This document shows, in pieces, positions 50,138 to 59,025 of a stretch of 64,000 nucleotides of DNA. Every line of letters begins with the position of its first letter. Within the stretch, counting starts at the first letter, position 1. The stretch is taken from the NCBI GenBank assembly GCA_937949615.1, contig CALEDQ010000008.1:806001-870000 (forward strand), in the 5' to 3' direction. This stretch comes from an uncultured bacterium. Lineage in GTDB: Bacteria > Muiribacteriota > Ozemobacteria > Ozemobacterales > Ozemobacteraceae. Below the pieces are notes generated by a model. It was not told the DNA's origin. It saw only the letters and a list, made by a program, of their open reading frames with translations, and ran no database searches. A program made the translations under genes and the position numbers.

Positions 50138-52021
50138 TCAGTCAAGACCAACGGTTACAGAATCCTGCGATGGAACTTCTTCGTCGAGATAATCGACGTT
50201 GACCAGTCTCGGAGTGACCAGCATGATCATTTCAGAATTGTTGGTCTTGTTGTTATTATGAGTCAAAAGTGTCTTCAGCAGAGGAACTTTATTGAGAAGC
50301 GACGGCGAGTTTTTCTGCTCAGAGCCCTGATGATTGATAAGACCGCCAAGCACTACCGTTTCGCCGTTCTTGATGCGGACATAGGTCTGGGTATTTCTTT
50401 CTGAGCGATGGATCTGACCGTCTTCGTTGATATTGAGAACTGAGTCAACGGTGGTGTTGAGCTCCATGCTGATTTCGTTGTCACGAGTGATCTCGGGAGT
50501 AACTTCGAGTCTGATACCAACTTGAACGTCGCGGTATTCTTTATACACCTGGGGAGTATATCCCAGGTAACTGTTACTGGCGTTTTCATATCTGAAATAC
50601 GGCACCGGAATCACTTCGCCGATATTGATCGAGGCTTTTTTACCATGCACAGCCCTGATCTTCGGGCTGGCAAGCACCTTCGCCTTGCTTTCCTGTTCAA
50701 GGAAATCGAGAGTGGCAGGCAGAGCGTAATTGCTGGGCAGACGACCGATATCGCCGACGTTGATCTTGTAGCCATCGAGCTTGATACCAAGCTGACGCAG
50801 GCTGGTGCGGTTGATTTCGACCAGTTTAACTTCGATAACCGCCTGTTTAACTTTCTCATCGACGCTTTCGATGATTTTTTCAATCAGGTTGAGGTTTTCG
50901 ACCGTGTCATATACAGAGAGAGTATTGATTCTTTCGTTCAGCGAGAAGTTACCGGTGTCGATCTTTTCAGCGAGCGACTTGCTGCTGCTGATCATTTTAA
51001 CGACTTCTTCAGGCTTGGCATTGATCAGTTTGAACGTGCGATACTGCTTCTTGCCAAATTCACTGGCGCTGTCCTTGGCCAGAATGACGAAGGTATTGTC
51101 GTTGTGAGGCTTCTTCACCAGTCCGTTGGTTTCGATCAGCAGATCGAGAAGCTCATCGAGATTGAGGTTTTCGACATAAAAATTAACCTGTTTGTCTTCA
51201 ACGCTTTCATGAATGATGAGGTTGATGTTCATCATTTTCGACAGAGTCTGCAGCGCGTCCTTAAGACTCAGATCGCGGAAAAGGAGCTCACGTGCCATTC
51301 TGCTGCTGTCAGTGCCGAGCGAAATAACCGTCAGATCGCGCCCCTTGAGGGTATACTGAAAGTTTCTCTGCAGAAGCAGGTTTTTGAGGATTTCGCGCAA
51401 AGTCACATCCTGTGCATTAACGCTGAATTTCCCCTTAACGCCTGAATCGGCAAAAATTCTCAGGTTGAATTTGACCGCCAGGGCGTTAAGAATAGTCATA
51501 AGATCTTCCTGATCGAAGCTCAAACTGACTCTCGCATCGAGCACGCTTGCTGAACTTCCTGAAAAAGCGGCCATTTCAGCGGCGTTTCCGGCAGCAACCT
51601 TTGCAAGCGGTGAAGTTTCTAGAACCAGGTTTCGGTCGACCCTCCTTGGACTGACCTTAAGTGGTTCATTAAAGACGATAATCGCCCTGACAACGTCGGG
51701 GCGTGTGCTTACCTGACTGATACGCATAAATTTCACCAGCGAATGTGGAGCGGGGATAATAGTGCTGGCAGCGGCGAATTCCCAGTCATAAAAATCGGCG
51801 CGGACAACTTCCGGAGCTTCCATGGTTACGTTGAATTCCTTTACTTCATGTGCAGGAAACAGCACCATGCCATTGGCCCCATATCCGGCAATTTTCAGCT
51901 CGGTCAGCTTTTCAGCTGCTCCTGCCGGCATACTTATAATAACCGCCAGCAGAAAAACCAGAGCCAGCCGCACATTACAGCACGTGTGCCGCAGGTCTCT
52001 GCAGTTTTTTAGAAACTTCAT
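50138..52021 (-). CDS. pilQ: Secretin of type IV pilus / type II secretion (PilQ/GspD family)
   Basis: About 627 residues forming the outer-membrane pore. I use ATG 52021 with AAGGAG six bases upstream, not the ATG at 52039. Signal peptide ends at MPAGAAE. An AMIN-like N-terminal domain (FNVTMEAPEVVRADF ... VRAIIVFNEPLKV) favours PilQ over GspD. Two STN/secretin short domains follow (VSLSFDQEDLMTILNALAVKF; LSLKDALQTLSKMMNINLII), then the N1-type NTLSVYDTVENLNLIEKII region. The C-terminal secretin core ends with ETVVLGGLINHQ and SEMIMLVTPRLVN. It is downstream of a terminator, so it has its own promoter, which I could not identify. Confidence 0.92.
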   Translation of the reverse strand: MKFLKNCRDLRHTCCNVRLALVFLLAVIISMPAGAAEKLTELKIAGYGANGMVLFPAHEVKEFNVTMEAPEVVRADFYDWEFAAASTIIPAPHSLVKFMRISQVSTRPDVVRAIIVFNEPLKVSPRRVDRNLVLETSPLAKVAAGNAAEMAAFSGSSASVLDARVSLSFDQEDLMTILNALAVKFNLRIFADSGVKGKFSVNAQDVTLREILKNLLLQRNFQYTLKGRDLTVISLGTDSSRMARELLFRDLSLKDALQTLSKMMNINLIIHESVEDKQVNFYVENLNLDELLDLLIETNGLVKKPHNDNTFVILAKDSASEFGKKQYRTFKLINAKPEEVVKMISSSKSLAEKIDTGNFSLNERINTLSVYDTVENLNLIEKIIESVDEKVKQAVIEVKLVEINRTSLRQLGIKLDGYKINVGDIGRLPSNYALPATLDFLEQESKAKVLASPKIRAVHGKKASINIGEVIPVPYFRYENASNSYLGYTPQVYKEYRDVQVGIRLEVTPEITRDNEISMELNTTVDSVLNINEDGQIHRSERNTQTYVRIKNGETVVLGGLINHQGSEQKNSPSLLNKVPLLKTLLTHNNNKTNNSEMIMLVTPRLVNVDYLDEEVPSQDSVTVGLD

Positions 52022-52120
52022 AAGCCGCTCCTTAATCAAATGATCAATTGCAAAAAAATTAATATCCCCGTTACATCATTCGACATCTGCAAAACAAAAC
52101 TTTATAGCAAATTAAAAATT

Positions 52121-52158
52121 TGAAAAAAAAAGAGCGGCCCGCAAGCCGCTCTTTTTTT
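52121..52158 (-). terminator. Intrinsic terminator after gspF
   Basis: Stem AGAGCGGC/GCCGCTCT (52131-52138 with 52145-52152), loop of 6 bases, flanked by A-run and T-run so it works on both strands. On the minus strand it lies 13 bases after the gspF stop and separates that operon from the secretin gene. Confidence 0.92.
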
Positions 52159-52171
52159 ACGGAAGCTGAAT

Positions 52172-53332
52172 TTACATGGCCGGCTGAGTTGCGCCTGTTG
52201 AACCGCCCGAAACGACACGGGCCATACGAAAAATCGGCAGATACATCGCCAGTACGATAACACCGACAATAGCACCAATAACAACAATGAAAGCCGGCTC
52301 AACCAGTGCCGTGATCTGATCGATCAAGAAATTGATTTCGTCTTCGTAAAATTCAGCAACCTTCTCCAACATTTCATCGAGATTACCAGATTCTTCACCG
52401 ACCTCGATCATCTGAGTCGACAGCTCAGGCATGATCTCGACCTTGGCCAGAGCCCTCGATATCGGAATACCACCCTCAACTTCTTTAACAACGTCGTCGA
52501 GAGATTCCTGGATAATCATATTTTCAACGGCTTCATTACTGATCTTCATCGCAGAAATAATATTGATGCCCGACTCGAAAAGCGTCGCCAGGTTTCTGGC
52601 ATAAAGAGCAATGATGTATTTCTGCAACAGACCTCCGAAAACAGGCAACTTCAGCTTGACCCAGTCGAAAAAGTGACGCCCGGAACGGGTCTGATCGATC
52701 TGAAAAAGAATGATAAAAAAAGCCAGGCCGGCAGCAAAAAGCAGCAGAAGATTGTTTCCGATAAAACCTGAAAAATTGATCACCTGCTGGGTCAGCCAGG
52801 GCAGTTCTTGATTGAACTGGGTAAACAGATTGGCAAACTGCGGAATGACGAACAGCATCAGGAACATGACGACCAGAGCTGCCACCGCAGAAATGATCAA
52901 CGGATAGGTCATCGCCCCGATAACGCGGCGACGAATAGATATCTGCCGTTCCATAAGCTTGGTCAGGCGGTCGAGGACCATGACCAGTCGACCAGACTCT
53001 TCGCCAACCTTTATCAGATTCGAATAGAGCATGCCGAAAATATCATCGTGCTTTTTAAAACACATATGCAGAGGCATGCCGCCTTCTACTTCGGTCTTGG
53101 AATCCCAAATGATTTTTCTGAAGCGCCAGGTCTTCATCTGACGCGAAAGGGTGCCCAGTGACCGCAAAACCGAAATACCGGCACGGGAAAGGGTAGTGAA
53201 ATATTTAGTGAACAACAGGCGCTCACTCAGCCCGATATTACCGTAAAACGGGTTCAGATATGACAGAACCGGCCGGTTCTCTTCTCCTGGACCCTCTTGC
53301 CTGACATCTTCATTAGTGTTTAAATCTACCAT
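52172..53332 (-). CDS. gspF: Type II secretion / type IV pilus inner-membrane platform protein (GspF/PilC)
   Basis: 386 residues with two tandem T2SSF cytoplasmic domains and three membrane helices (near 150-180, 200-220, 355-378). Typical stretches: LLFTKYFTTLSRAGISVLRSL at the first domain and YARNLATLFESGINIISAMKIS at the second, with EVGEESGNLDEMLEKVAEFYEDE. It organises pilin assembly with an ATPase (GspE/PilB), which is not in this window. The gene is last in the operon Wza-domain / pseudopilin / gspF and ends at a strong terminator. Confidence 0.93.
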   Translation of the reverse strand: MVDLNTNEDVRQEGPGEENRPVLSYLNPFYGNIGLSERLLFTKYFTTLSRAGISVLRSLGTLSRQMKTWRFRKIIWDSKTEVEGGMPLHMCFKKHDDIFGMLYSNLIKVGEESGRLVMVLDRLTKLMERQISIRRRVIGAMTYPLIISAVAALVVMFLMLFVIPQFANLFTQFNQELPWLTQQVINFSGFIGNNLLLLFAAGLAFFIILFQIDQTRSGRHFFDWVKLKLPVFGGLLQKYIIALYARNLATLFESGINIISAMKISNEAVENMIIQESLDDVVKEVEGGIPISRALAKVEIMPELSTQMIEVGEESGNLDEMLEKVAEFYEDEINFLIDQITALVEPAFIVVIGAIVGVIVLAMYLPIFRMARVVSGGSTGATQPAM

Positions 53333-53365
53333 CTTTGCCGCTCCATGATTATTTTCTGATTTATT

Positions 53366-53788
53366 TTACCACGGCATCTCAGTACCATTTAATTTTATTC
53401 TGACATCGCGAATCTGTTTTCCGGCAGGAACAAGTTCCTGATCTGCCCAGAGATAAACCCGTTCATAAAAGCTAACCGTATCAAGACTTGAATTGTATTC
53501 AAGACGCAGCTTTGCATCTCCGGCAAGAGGTGTGATGAGAACCGATTCGACAGATTGCTGCAGATACGGCCCCTCAAGCAATTTCAGACTGGTCGGGTAT
53601 GCCATGTTATCTTTAAAATATCGGGAAATTGCATCGCGAACAATCTTCAGATTGGTTCTCGCAGTGTTTTCCCGGGCTTCCGGCAGAATGTCGGCATAAT
53701 AGTTATAGCCGACCCCGGCGAGGACGGCTATTATTGCAACCACGATCAGCATTTCCATGAGGGTGAAGCCCCCACGCTGTCTATTCAT
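53366..53788 (-). CDS. Type IV pilin-like / GspG-type pseudopilin (short)
   Basis: 140 residues. Prepilin peptide MNRQRGG/FTLMEMLIVVAIIAVLAGVGYNYY with Glu5. Unlike the array members it has no DPWG or EF-hand-like extension; the C-terminal part (LLEGPYLQQSV, YERVYLWADQELV) is a short globular pilin domain. The start overlaps the Wza-domain gene by 8 bases. It may be a structural or priming pseudopilin of the same machinery as GspF. Confidence 0.88.
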   Translation of the reverse strand: MNRQRGGFTLMEMLIVVAIIAVLAGVGYNYYADILPEARENTARTNLKIVRDAISRYFKDNMAYPTSLKLLEGPYLQQSVESVLITPLAGDAKLRLEYNSSLDTVSFYERVYLWADQELVPAGKQIRDVRIKLNGTEMPW

Positions 53789-54641
53789 CTCTAACCATCA
53801 TCACTGTCTGTTCGGCCGGGCCCTTGAAGTCAACTACCTGACGGTGCTGACGATAGCCCTTGCGCTTCAGAGTAATTTCTCCAAATTCTTTTTTGATCAG
53901 GCTGATCTTGAAAGACCCCTGTCGGTTGGTTGAAACCTTCGCATCGTCGAGCAGAACTTCAACATTCGGAAGCGGCTGGCGGGTAAAGGCATCTACAACA
54001 GTGATTGTAACAGAGTCTGCGAGTTTGATTGGCTTCAGGTAGATTTTCGACGGGTTCCCGGCCTTGAGCATCTCTTCTAACTGACCAGCAGCAGTTGAGA
54101 AACCATCAGCAATGATGACCACATAACCGGAACTCTCGTCAAGCAGAATCTGACCAAGACGGTTCGACTGATAGATCTTGTTACCGAGCATCATGGCGAC
54201 ATCTGCAATACCGTTTCTGGAACCAGCATCGACGATTTCAACAAGAACCTGTCGGTCTGCAGCCGGAGCTGAAGCGGCGTTGTCGGCACCTGCCGGAGAA
54301 ACCGGTGCAGTGTCACTCTTGGCGACTGCTTTTGCCGAACCTTTGCCTTTAAGAGTTACCTGAACCAGAGGGTCTTTTAGATAGCCATCTTCAAGCATCT
54401 GCGAGATCAGACGGGCTGCGTCGGTAGTTTTCATACCAGTGACACCAACAGAACCGATCAAGGGCATAATGATGCTTCCGTCTCTGCCTACCTGTCTCTC
54501 TACCGACAGTTCTGGTTCACCTTTGACCCAGATACTGATGGTATCACCGGCCCCAAGCAAAGCGGGCGCGGCCGCATTAACCAGGCCAGACGCGCTTACC
54601 AGGCCGATGAAAATAAAGATTAACCACTTAATTTTGTTCAT
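53781..54641 (-). CDS. Polysaccharide-export (Wza) domain protein with carboxypeptidase-regulatory-like domain
   Basis: 286 residues. Signal peptide ends near VNAAAP, without a lipobox Cys. A Poly_export domain follows: LLGAGDTISIWVKGEPELS, RQVGRDGSIIMPLIGSV and TTDAARLISQML (about 27-95). A Ser/Ala-rich linker leads to one or two beta-sandwich regions; the last, VDAFTRQPLPNVEVLLDDAKVSTNRQGSF, looks like a CarboxypepD_reg domain. SLBB repeats and the transmembrane C-terminus of true Wza are missing, so it is not a full export channel. It heads an operon with a pseudopilin and gspF. Confidence 0.8.
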   Translation of the reverse strand: MNKIKWLIFIFIGLVSASGLVNAAAPALLGAGDTISIWVKGEPELSVERQVGRDGSIIMPLIGSVGVTGMKTTDAARLISQMLEDGYLKDPLVQVTLKGKGSAKAVAKSDTAPVSPAGADNAASAPAADRQVLVEIVDAGSRNGIADVAMMLGNKIYQSNRLGQILLDESSGYVVIIADGFSTAAGQLEEMLKAGNPSKIYLKPIKLADSVTITVVDAFTRQPLPNVEVLLDDAKVSTNRQGSFKISLIKKEFGEITLKRKGYRQHRQVVDFKGPAEQTVMMVRDE

Positions 54642-54885
54642 ATTTGTCCATTAAGTTAGATTAGGCTGCAAACTATATCGGACAACGATTATCATTTACT
54701 TAGTAGAAAAATAACATATTTTATCTGCAATACAAAATTTTTTAGCGGATAAGATGGTAAACACAAGCCTTTTTCTTTCCGGCAAATTTCGCTTATGCAA
54801 TCGCCAGACCTGCCAAAACCCTCATTTAGAAATAATCAGTTGCCAAAAAAAGCCATAGAAAGCCGGAAGCAACTAATTTAACGGC

Positions 54886-56340
54886 TCAGTGCTGTTTGCG
54901 GGCTGATGAGCTCGGAATATTCAATTCGATGCGATACTTGGCAACTGTGCGGCGGGCAAGAAAAATACCGTCTTTTTTCAGCAAATCTACGATATGACTG
55001 TCAGAAAGAGGTTTTTTGGGGTTCTCTGCCTTTACCAGGTCGTCAATGCGTTTCTTGACAGCCATCGTTGACACGTCTTCACCGCTCTGAGTCCGAGCCG
55101 CGCCTGAAAAGAAAAACTTCAGTTCGAAAAGACCGCGCGGCGTCTGCACATATTTGCCGCTGGTGGCGCGGCTGACCGTCGACTCATGCACGCCGGCCAT
55201 GCCGGCGACATCCTGAAGGGTCAGGGGCTTGAGATGCAGAATACCAAAGTCGAGAAAGTCGCGCTGTACTTCACAGATGGCACGGGTAACGCTGAGAATT
55301 GTCTCTTTGCGTTTATCGACATATTTAAGAAAAGACCTGGCGGCTTCGAGTTTGTTGCGAATGAACTCGTAGGTCTCTTTCTCAGTTTTATCGCGGTGTT
55401 TCATCGCATCTTTGTAAAGGTTGTTGATACGCAGCCGCGGCAGATCACGTTCATTCATGGTGACAACATACTCATCGTCGACTTTTTCAACAAAAACTTC
55501 GGGCGAAACATAGATTTCGTCGCCAGTTGAAGGAAAACTTGCGCCAGGCTTCGGGTTAAAGCCTTTGATGATCTCGACCGCGGCCTGCACATCTTCAAGC
55601 TCGAAACCAGTGGCCTTAATGATATTGTTGATGCGATTCTGGGCGAGATCTTCAAGATGACTGGAAATAATTGCAGTCACGGCGTCATCACCATATCCCT
55701 CTTCGTGGGCCTGAATGAGCAGACATTCACGCAAATCGAAGGCCCCTACCCCGGCCGGATCCATGGTTTGAATCGCCTTGCGAATTCTCTCAACCACGGC
55801 AGTATCAACCTTCAACAGCTCAGAAATCTGCTCGCTGGTGTGCCTGAGATAGCCATTGCGGTCGATCAGACCGATCAGATATTCACCGATCTTCTGTTCG
55901 GTCGGATTGAGGTTGACCTCACGCAGCTGAGTAGTCAGATGTTCGCGCAGATTGCTTTTTTTCGAGACGAAATTTTCGAATGATGTTTCTTCGTCGCGAT
56001 TGTAGCTGCCTGAAGAAATTTTGAACTCTGAATGTTCGTTATCTTCAATATATCTCTGCCAGTCGACACCAAAATCATCACGACCGGCTTCTTTGAATTC
56101 GCGTGACGGCGGCCCGGCTTCCGGAAGCTTCTCGCCAAGTTTTTCGAGCGGCAGTTCGTTCTGCTTGGCCGACTTCTCATCAAGTTCAACGACCGGATTG
56201 GTTTCAAGCACCTCGAGAATCTGATTTTTCAGCTCAACGCTGTTAAGCTGCAGAATCTTGATCGCAAGCTGCATCTCCGGGGTCATTTTCAGGGTCTGGG
56301 TGAGCTTCTGAGACAACCCGAGTCTGAGTGAATTATCCAT
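54886..56340 (-). CDS. rpoN: RNA polymerase sigma-54 factor
   Basis: 484 residues, full length. Region I begins LRLGLSQKLTQTLKMTPEMQLAIKILQL (Gln/Leu-rich activator-interacting domain). An acidic region II and the core-binding domain follow, then the helix-turn-helix LTLQDVAGMAGVHESTVSRAT and the RpoN box ARRTVAKYRIELNIP at the end. It recognises -24/-12 promoters and needs an AAA+ activator, none of which is in the window. It lies 90 bases after mutS2 and 244 before the Wza-domain gene. Three sigma-54-like sequences found upstream of pseudopilin genes are plausible targets. Confidence 0.97.
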   Translation of the reverse strand: MDNSLRLGLSQKLTQTLKMTPEMQLAIKILQLNSVELKNQILEVLETNPVVELDEKSAKQNELPLEKLGEKLPEAGPPSREFKEAGRDDFGVDWQRYIEDNEHSEFKISSGSYNRDEETSFENFVSKKSNLREHLTTQLREVNLNPTEQKIGEYLIGLIDRNGYLRHTSEQISELLKVDTAVVERIRKAIQTMDPAGVGAFDLRECLLIQAHEEGYGDDAVTAIISSHLEDLAQNRINNIIKATGFELEDVQAAVEIIKGFNPKPGASFPSTGDEIYVSPEVFVEKVDDEYVVTMNERDLPRLRINNLYKDAMKHRDKTEKETYEFIRNKLEAARSFLKYVDKRKETILSVTRAICEVQRDFLDFGILHLKPLTLQDVAGMAGVHESTVSRATSGKYVQTPRGLFELKFFFSGAARTQSGEDVSTMAVKKRIDDLVKAENPKKPLSDSHIVDLLKKDGIFLARRTVAKYRIELNIPSSSARKQH

Positions 56341-56430
56341 TTTATGACAAACCTTACTGAAACTTTGATGAGAGAAATCTATCTCAAGGCCATTATACCG
56401 TATCAGACCAATTACAACAACCGCAGAGTT

Positions 56431-58881
56431 TTAAGCGCGGGAGGGGGAATTTTTGCCGGTCTGGCGCGGGTCGAGAGGATCATTATCGGCTTCGGGTTTG
56501 AAAACGACGACAGTGACACCAAGATCCCCTTCGCCGTAGCGACCAGAGCGAAATTTCTTTTTCCAGGGACTGCTTTTGAGATAATCGGTGATCGCCTTCT
56601 GCAGAGCTCCGGTGCCCTTGCCGTGAATAATGAACACTCGACCCAGGTCTGTCTCACTGACGATCTTGAGATAGGTTTCGACTTCGTCGACAGCCTCTTC
56701 TACCCGCATGCCGCGCACATCGATTTCGCTTTTTATCAGGGGGCGAATCGCAAATACATTGCCGCCAGCCTTTTCTTTTTCAGTCGAGGACTTCTGCGAA
56801 CCGGCCGCCAGTTCTGAAGCATGCACAACCATCATTTTTCCGTCGAAATCGACTTCGACACGCTTGCGGCCAGCCTGCCGGATTACGGTGCCCTGGCGCA
56901 GATTGAGTTTCCAGACTACATTCATGCCAGGCTTGAGCTCGTCAATTTTCAGCGACGGCTTATCTGAAACCGGTGCAATACGGTCTTCTACCGGCTTATT
57001 CACTTCAGCCAGGCTCTTTCTGGTTTCTGAATGCGCCTGACGTGCCTCATCAAGAGCTTTCAGCATTTCTGGCGACTCATTTTTCGTAGCAATCTGCCGC
57101 AACCGATTGATCAGAGTTTCGATGTCACGCAATCTGGCGCGCAATTCGACGGTAAATTCTTCGGTGAGTTTGTCGCGTTTTGTTTTGCGGAATTCCTGCA
57201 GCTGCTGGGTGGTTTTTTCGATTTCCTGCTCGCGGGCGCGCAGAGTCGACAGCTTCTGAACATAAGTTCTTCGCAGAGCCTCGGCGCGGTTGCGTTCGCG
57301 TTCGATGGCTTCTATAAGCCCTTTTTCATCGCGGCGCTCACCGGCATTAGACTGCACCAGTTCAGCAAGAACCGATTCTGGCAGCCCGAATACTCTTGCC
57401 ATCGCGAGAGCGTTACTCTTGCCGGGAATACCGATCTGAAAGCGAAACGTCGGCTTGAAGGTCTCGTAATCGAATTCCATGGCGGCATTGATGAAACCCT
57501 CGGTGGTAAACGCAACATGTTTTAGAGAATCATAATGAGAAGTCACGACACAGAAGGCGCCACGCGAACTCAGTTCTTTGAGAAAGCCTGAAGCCAGCGC
57601 CCCACCCTCGACCGGGTCAGTACCGACACAGATTTCGTCGATCAGAATAAGAGAATGTGCGCCACCGATATCGATCATCTCTTTCAGGCGTTTGAGATGC
57701 GCGGTAAAAGTCGAAAGATGATCTTCGATGCTCTGACTCTCACCAATGTCGGAAAGCACCTGATGAAAAACCGGTATTCTGGCGTCACGGGCCGCGAGAA
57801 CATAGTTGCCGGTCTGCATCAATAGAGCATTGATCCCTACTGTTTTCAAAGCAACCGTTTTACCGCCGCCGTTCGGGCCGGTAATGATTATACAGCGCTG
57901 AGCAGAATTCATCTTTATGTCGAGAGGCACGCAGTTAGGATGGATCAGGGGATGACGAGCCTGATTCAACAACAGATCCGACTTGTCAGAGACTTCGGGA
58001 CGACTGGCCTCATATCTGATCGAGAACTCGCTGCGGGCCCGCACCATATCGAGCCAGGTGAGGGTTTCAAACTGTTCGGTCATCGCCCCGAGCGACTGAT
58101 AAAGCAGTGAAGTCAGGCTGTTGAAAATCTTTCGAATTTCTTCGCGTTCAGAAAGCCGCAGCTGCGCCAGACGGTTGTTGACCGGCAAAAACTGCAGGGG
58201 CTCGATAAATACCGTCTGCCCGGTAGCAGACTGATCATGCACGATACCCTGAATACGGCTCTGAGCCGAAGCGAGAACCGGCACGACATAGCGATCGTTG
58301 CGCAGCGTAAAATAACGGTCCTGAACGTCTTCGGCATGATGCGCCAGAAATGCCGCCAGCTGTTTCTCGATGTTGCCGACTGTCTGCGTATATTCACGGC
58401 GTATCGAGGCAAGAGCCGGTGAAGCGTCATTACGCACCTGTCCCCGGTCATCGAGACAGTCGTCAATTCTCTGAAAAAGCCCGGAAAGCAGCGGCATGCC
58501 GCGAATCCGCTCAGCAATACGCCCCTGGGTTTTAAGCGTAATGCTGGCAGCGTGGCTGTCAAAAGCCTTTCTCAGCCCGGCAGCCGTTTCGATATTGGCT
58601 TTGACTTTGAGAAAATCTTCTGAACCGAGAACGGTCGAACCGGCCTGCAGAATCTCGATAATTTCACGAATATCGCGAAGACCGCCCGGATTGATTTTTA
58701 CACCGGAATGTGAATATTCGAGGTATTCGTCAATTTCGGCCAGCCAGCCACTGATCTGATTGGCATCAGTAGAAGGGTGCAACGTCAGAATTTTTTCTTT
58801 GGCAGCACGCGAACCGGCGAACGAAGCGATGATCGCCAGTATTTTGTTGAATTCTAAATTGTCTAATGATTTCTGTTCCAC
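56431..58881 (-). CDS. mutS2: Endonuclease MutS2
   Basis: 816 residues, slightly longer than the usual ~780. It has the MutS core without mismatch-recognition domain, the Walker A GPNGGGKTVALKT, DEICVGTDPVEGGALA (Walker B region) and SHYDSLKHVAF. A charged coiled coil (about 510-610) and a KOW-like segment (KPGMNVVWKLNLRQGTVI) follow. The C-terminal Smr nuclease domain has EIDVRGMRVEEAVDEVETYL and HGKGTGALQ. It suppresses recombination and rescues collided ribosomes in other bacteria. The start is GTG 58881 with a weak ribosome site. A dispersed repeat lies just upstream. Confidence 0.95.
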   Translation of the reverse strand: MEQKSLDNLEFNKILAIIASFAGSRAAKEKILTLHPSTDANQISGWLAEIDEYLEYSHSGVKINPGGLRDIREIIEILQAGSTVLGSEDFLKVKANIETAAGLRKAFDSHAASITLKTQGRIAERIRGMPLLSGLFQRIDDCLDDRGQVRNDASPALASIRREYTQTVGNIEKQLAAFLAHHAEDVQDRYFTLRNDRYVVPVLASAQSRIQGIVHDQSATGQTVFIEPLQFLPVNNRLAQLRLSEREEIRKIFNSLTSLLYQSLGAMTEQFETLTWLDMVRARSEFSIRYEASRPEVSDKSDLLLNQARHPLIHPNCVPLDIKMNSAQRCIIITGPNGGGKTVALKTVGINALLMQTGNYVLAARDARIPVFHQVLSDIGESQSIEDHLSTFTAHLKRLKEMIDIGGAHSLILIDEICVGTDPVEGGALASGFLKELSSRGAFCVVTSHYDSLKHVAFTTEGFINAAMEFDYETFKPTFRFQIGIPGKSNALAMARVFGLPESVLAELVQSNAGERRDEKGLIEAIERERNRAEALRRTYVQKLSTLRAREQEIEKTTQQLQEFRKTKRDKLTEEFTVELRARLRDIETLINRLRQIATKNESPEMLKALDEARQAHSETRKSLAEVNKPVEDRIAPVSDKPSLKIDELKPGMNVVWKLNLRQGTVIRQAGRKRVEVDFDGKMMVVHASELAAGSQKSSTEKEKAGGNVFAIRPLIKSEIDVRGMRVEEAVDEVETYLKIVSETDLGRVFIIHGKGTGALQKAITDYLKSSPWKKKFRSGRYGEGDLGVTVVVFKPEADNDPLDPRQTGKNSPSRA

Positions 58882-58918
58882 GGATGAACTCTGTAATAGT
58901 TATGGCGGAAATAAATAC

Positions 58919-58949
58919 AGCCACGGATAAACACGGATGAACACGAATG
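58919..58949. repeat. Tandem 10-mer intergenic repeat (CACGGATAAA type)
   Basis: Three consecutive 10-base units CACGGATAAA, CACGGATGAA, CACGAATGAG. Related to the copy at 33110-33145 on the opposite strand. It lies between glmS and mutS2. Confidence 0.65.
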
Positions 58950-58989
58950 AGAGGCTAGCGGATTATCTGCAATAATACGCGGTAATATG

Positions 58990-59015
58990 CGGGGGTTCAG
59001 CATGCCGAACCCCCG
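58990..59015. repeat. 26-bp imperfect palindromic repeat
   Basis: Arms CGGGGGTTCAGCA and TGCCGAACCCCCG pair with a single mismatch. It shares GGGGTTC-AxCATGxxGAACCCC with the palindrome at 24492-24517. It is 11 bases after the glmS stop; no T-run follows on the minus strand, so its role is not clearly termination. Confidence 0.7.
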
Positions 59016-59025
59016 ACGTTATTTT

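Noticed and set aside
50522..51445. Plus-strand open frame (~307 codons) antisense to the secretin
   Set aside because: Phe/Asp-rich translation with no family resemblance; the secretin motifs on the other strand are unambiguous.
54796..54811. Sigma-54-like sequence upstream of the Wza-domain gene
   Set aside because: Spacing fits, but the -24 half beyond GG is poor (AGGTCTGG) and matches of this quality are expected by chance.
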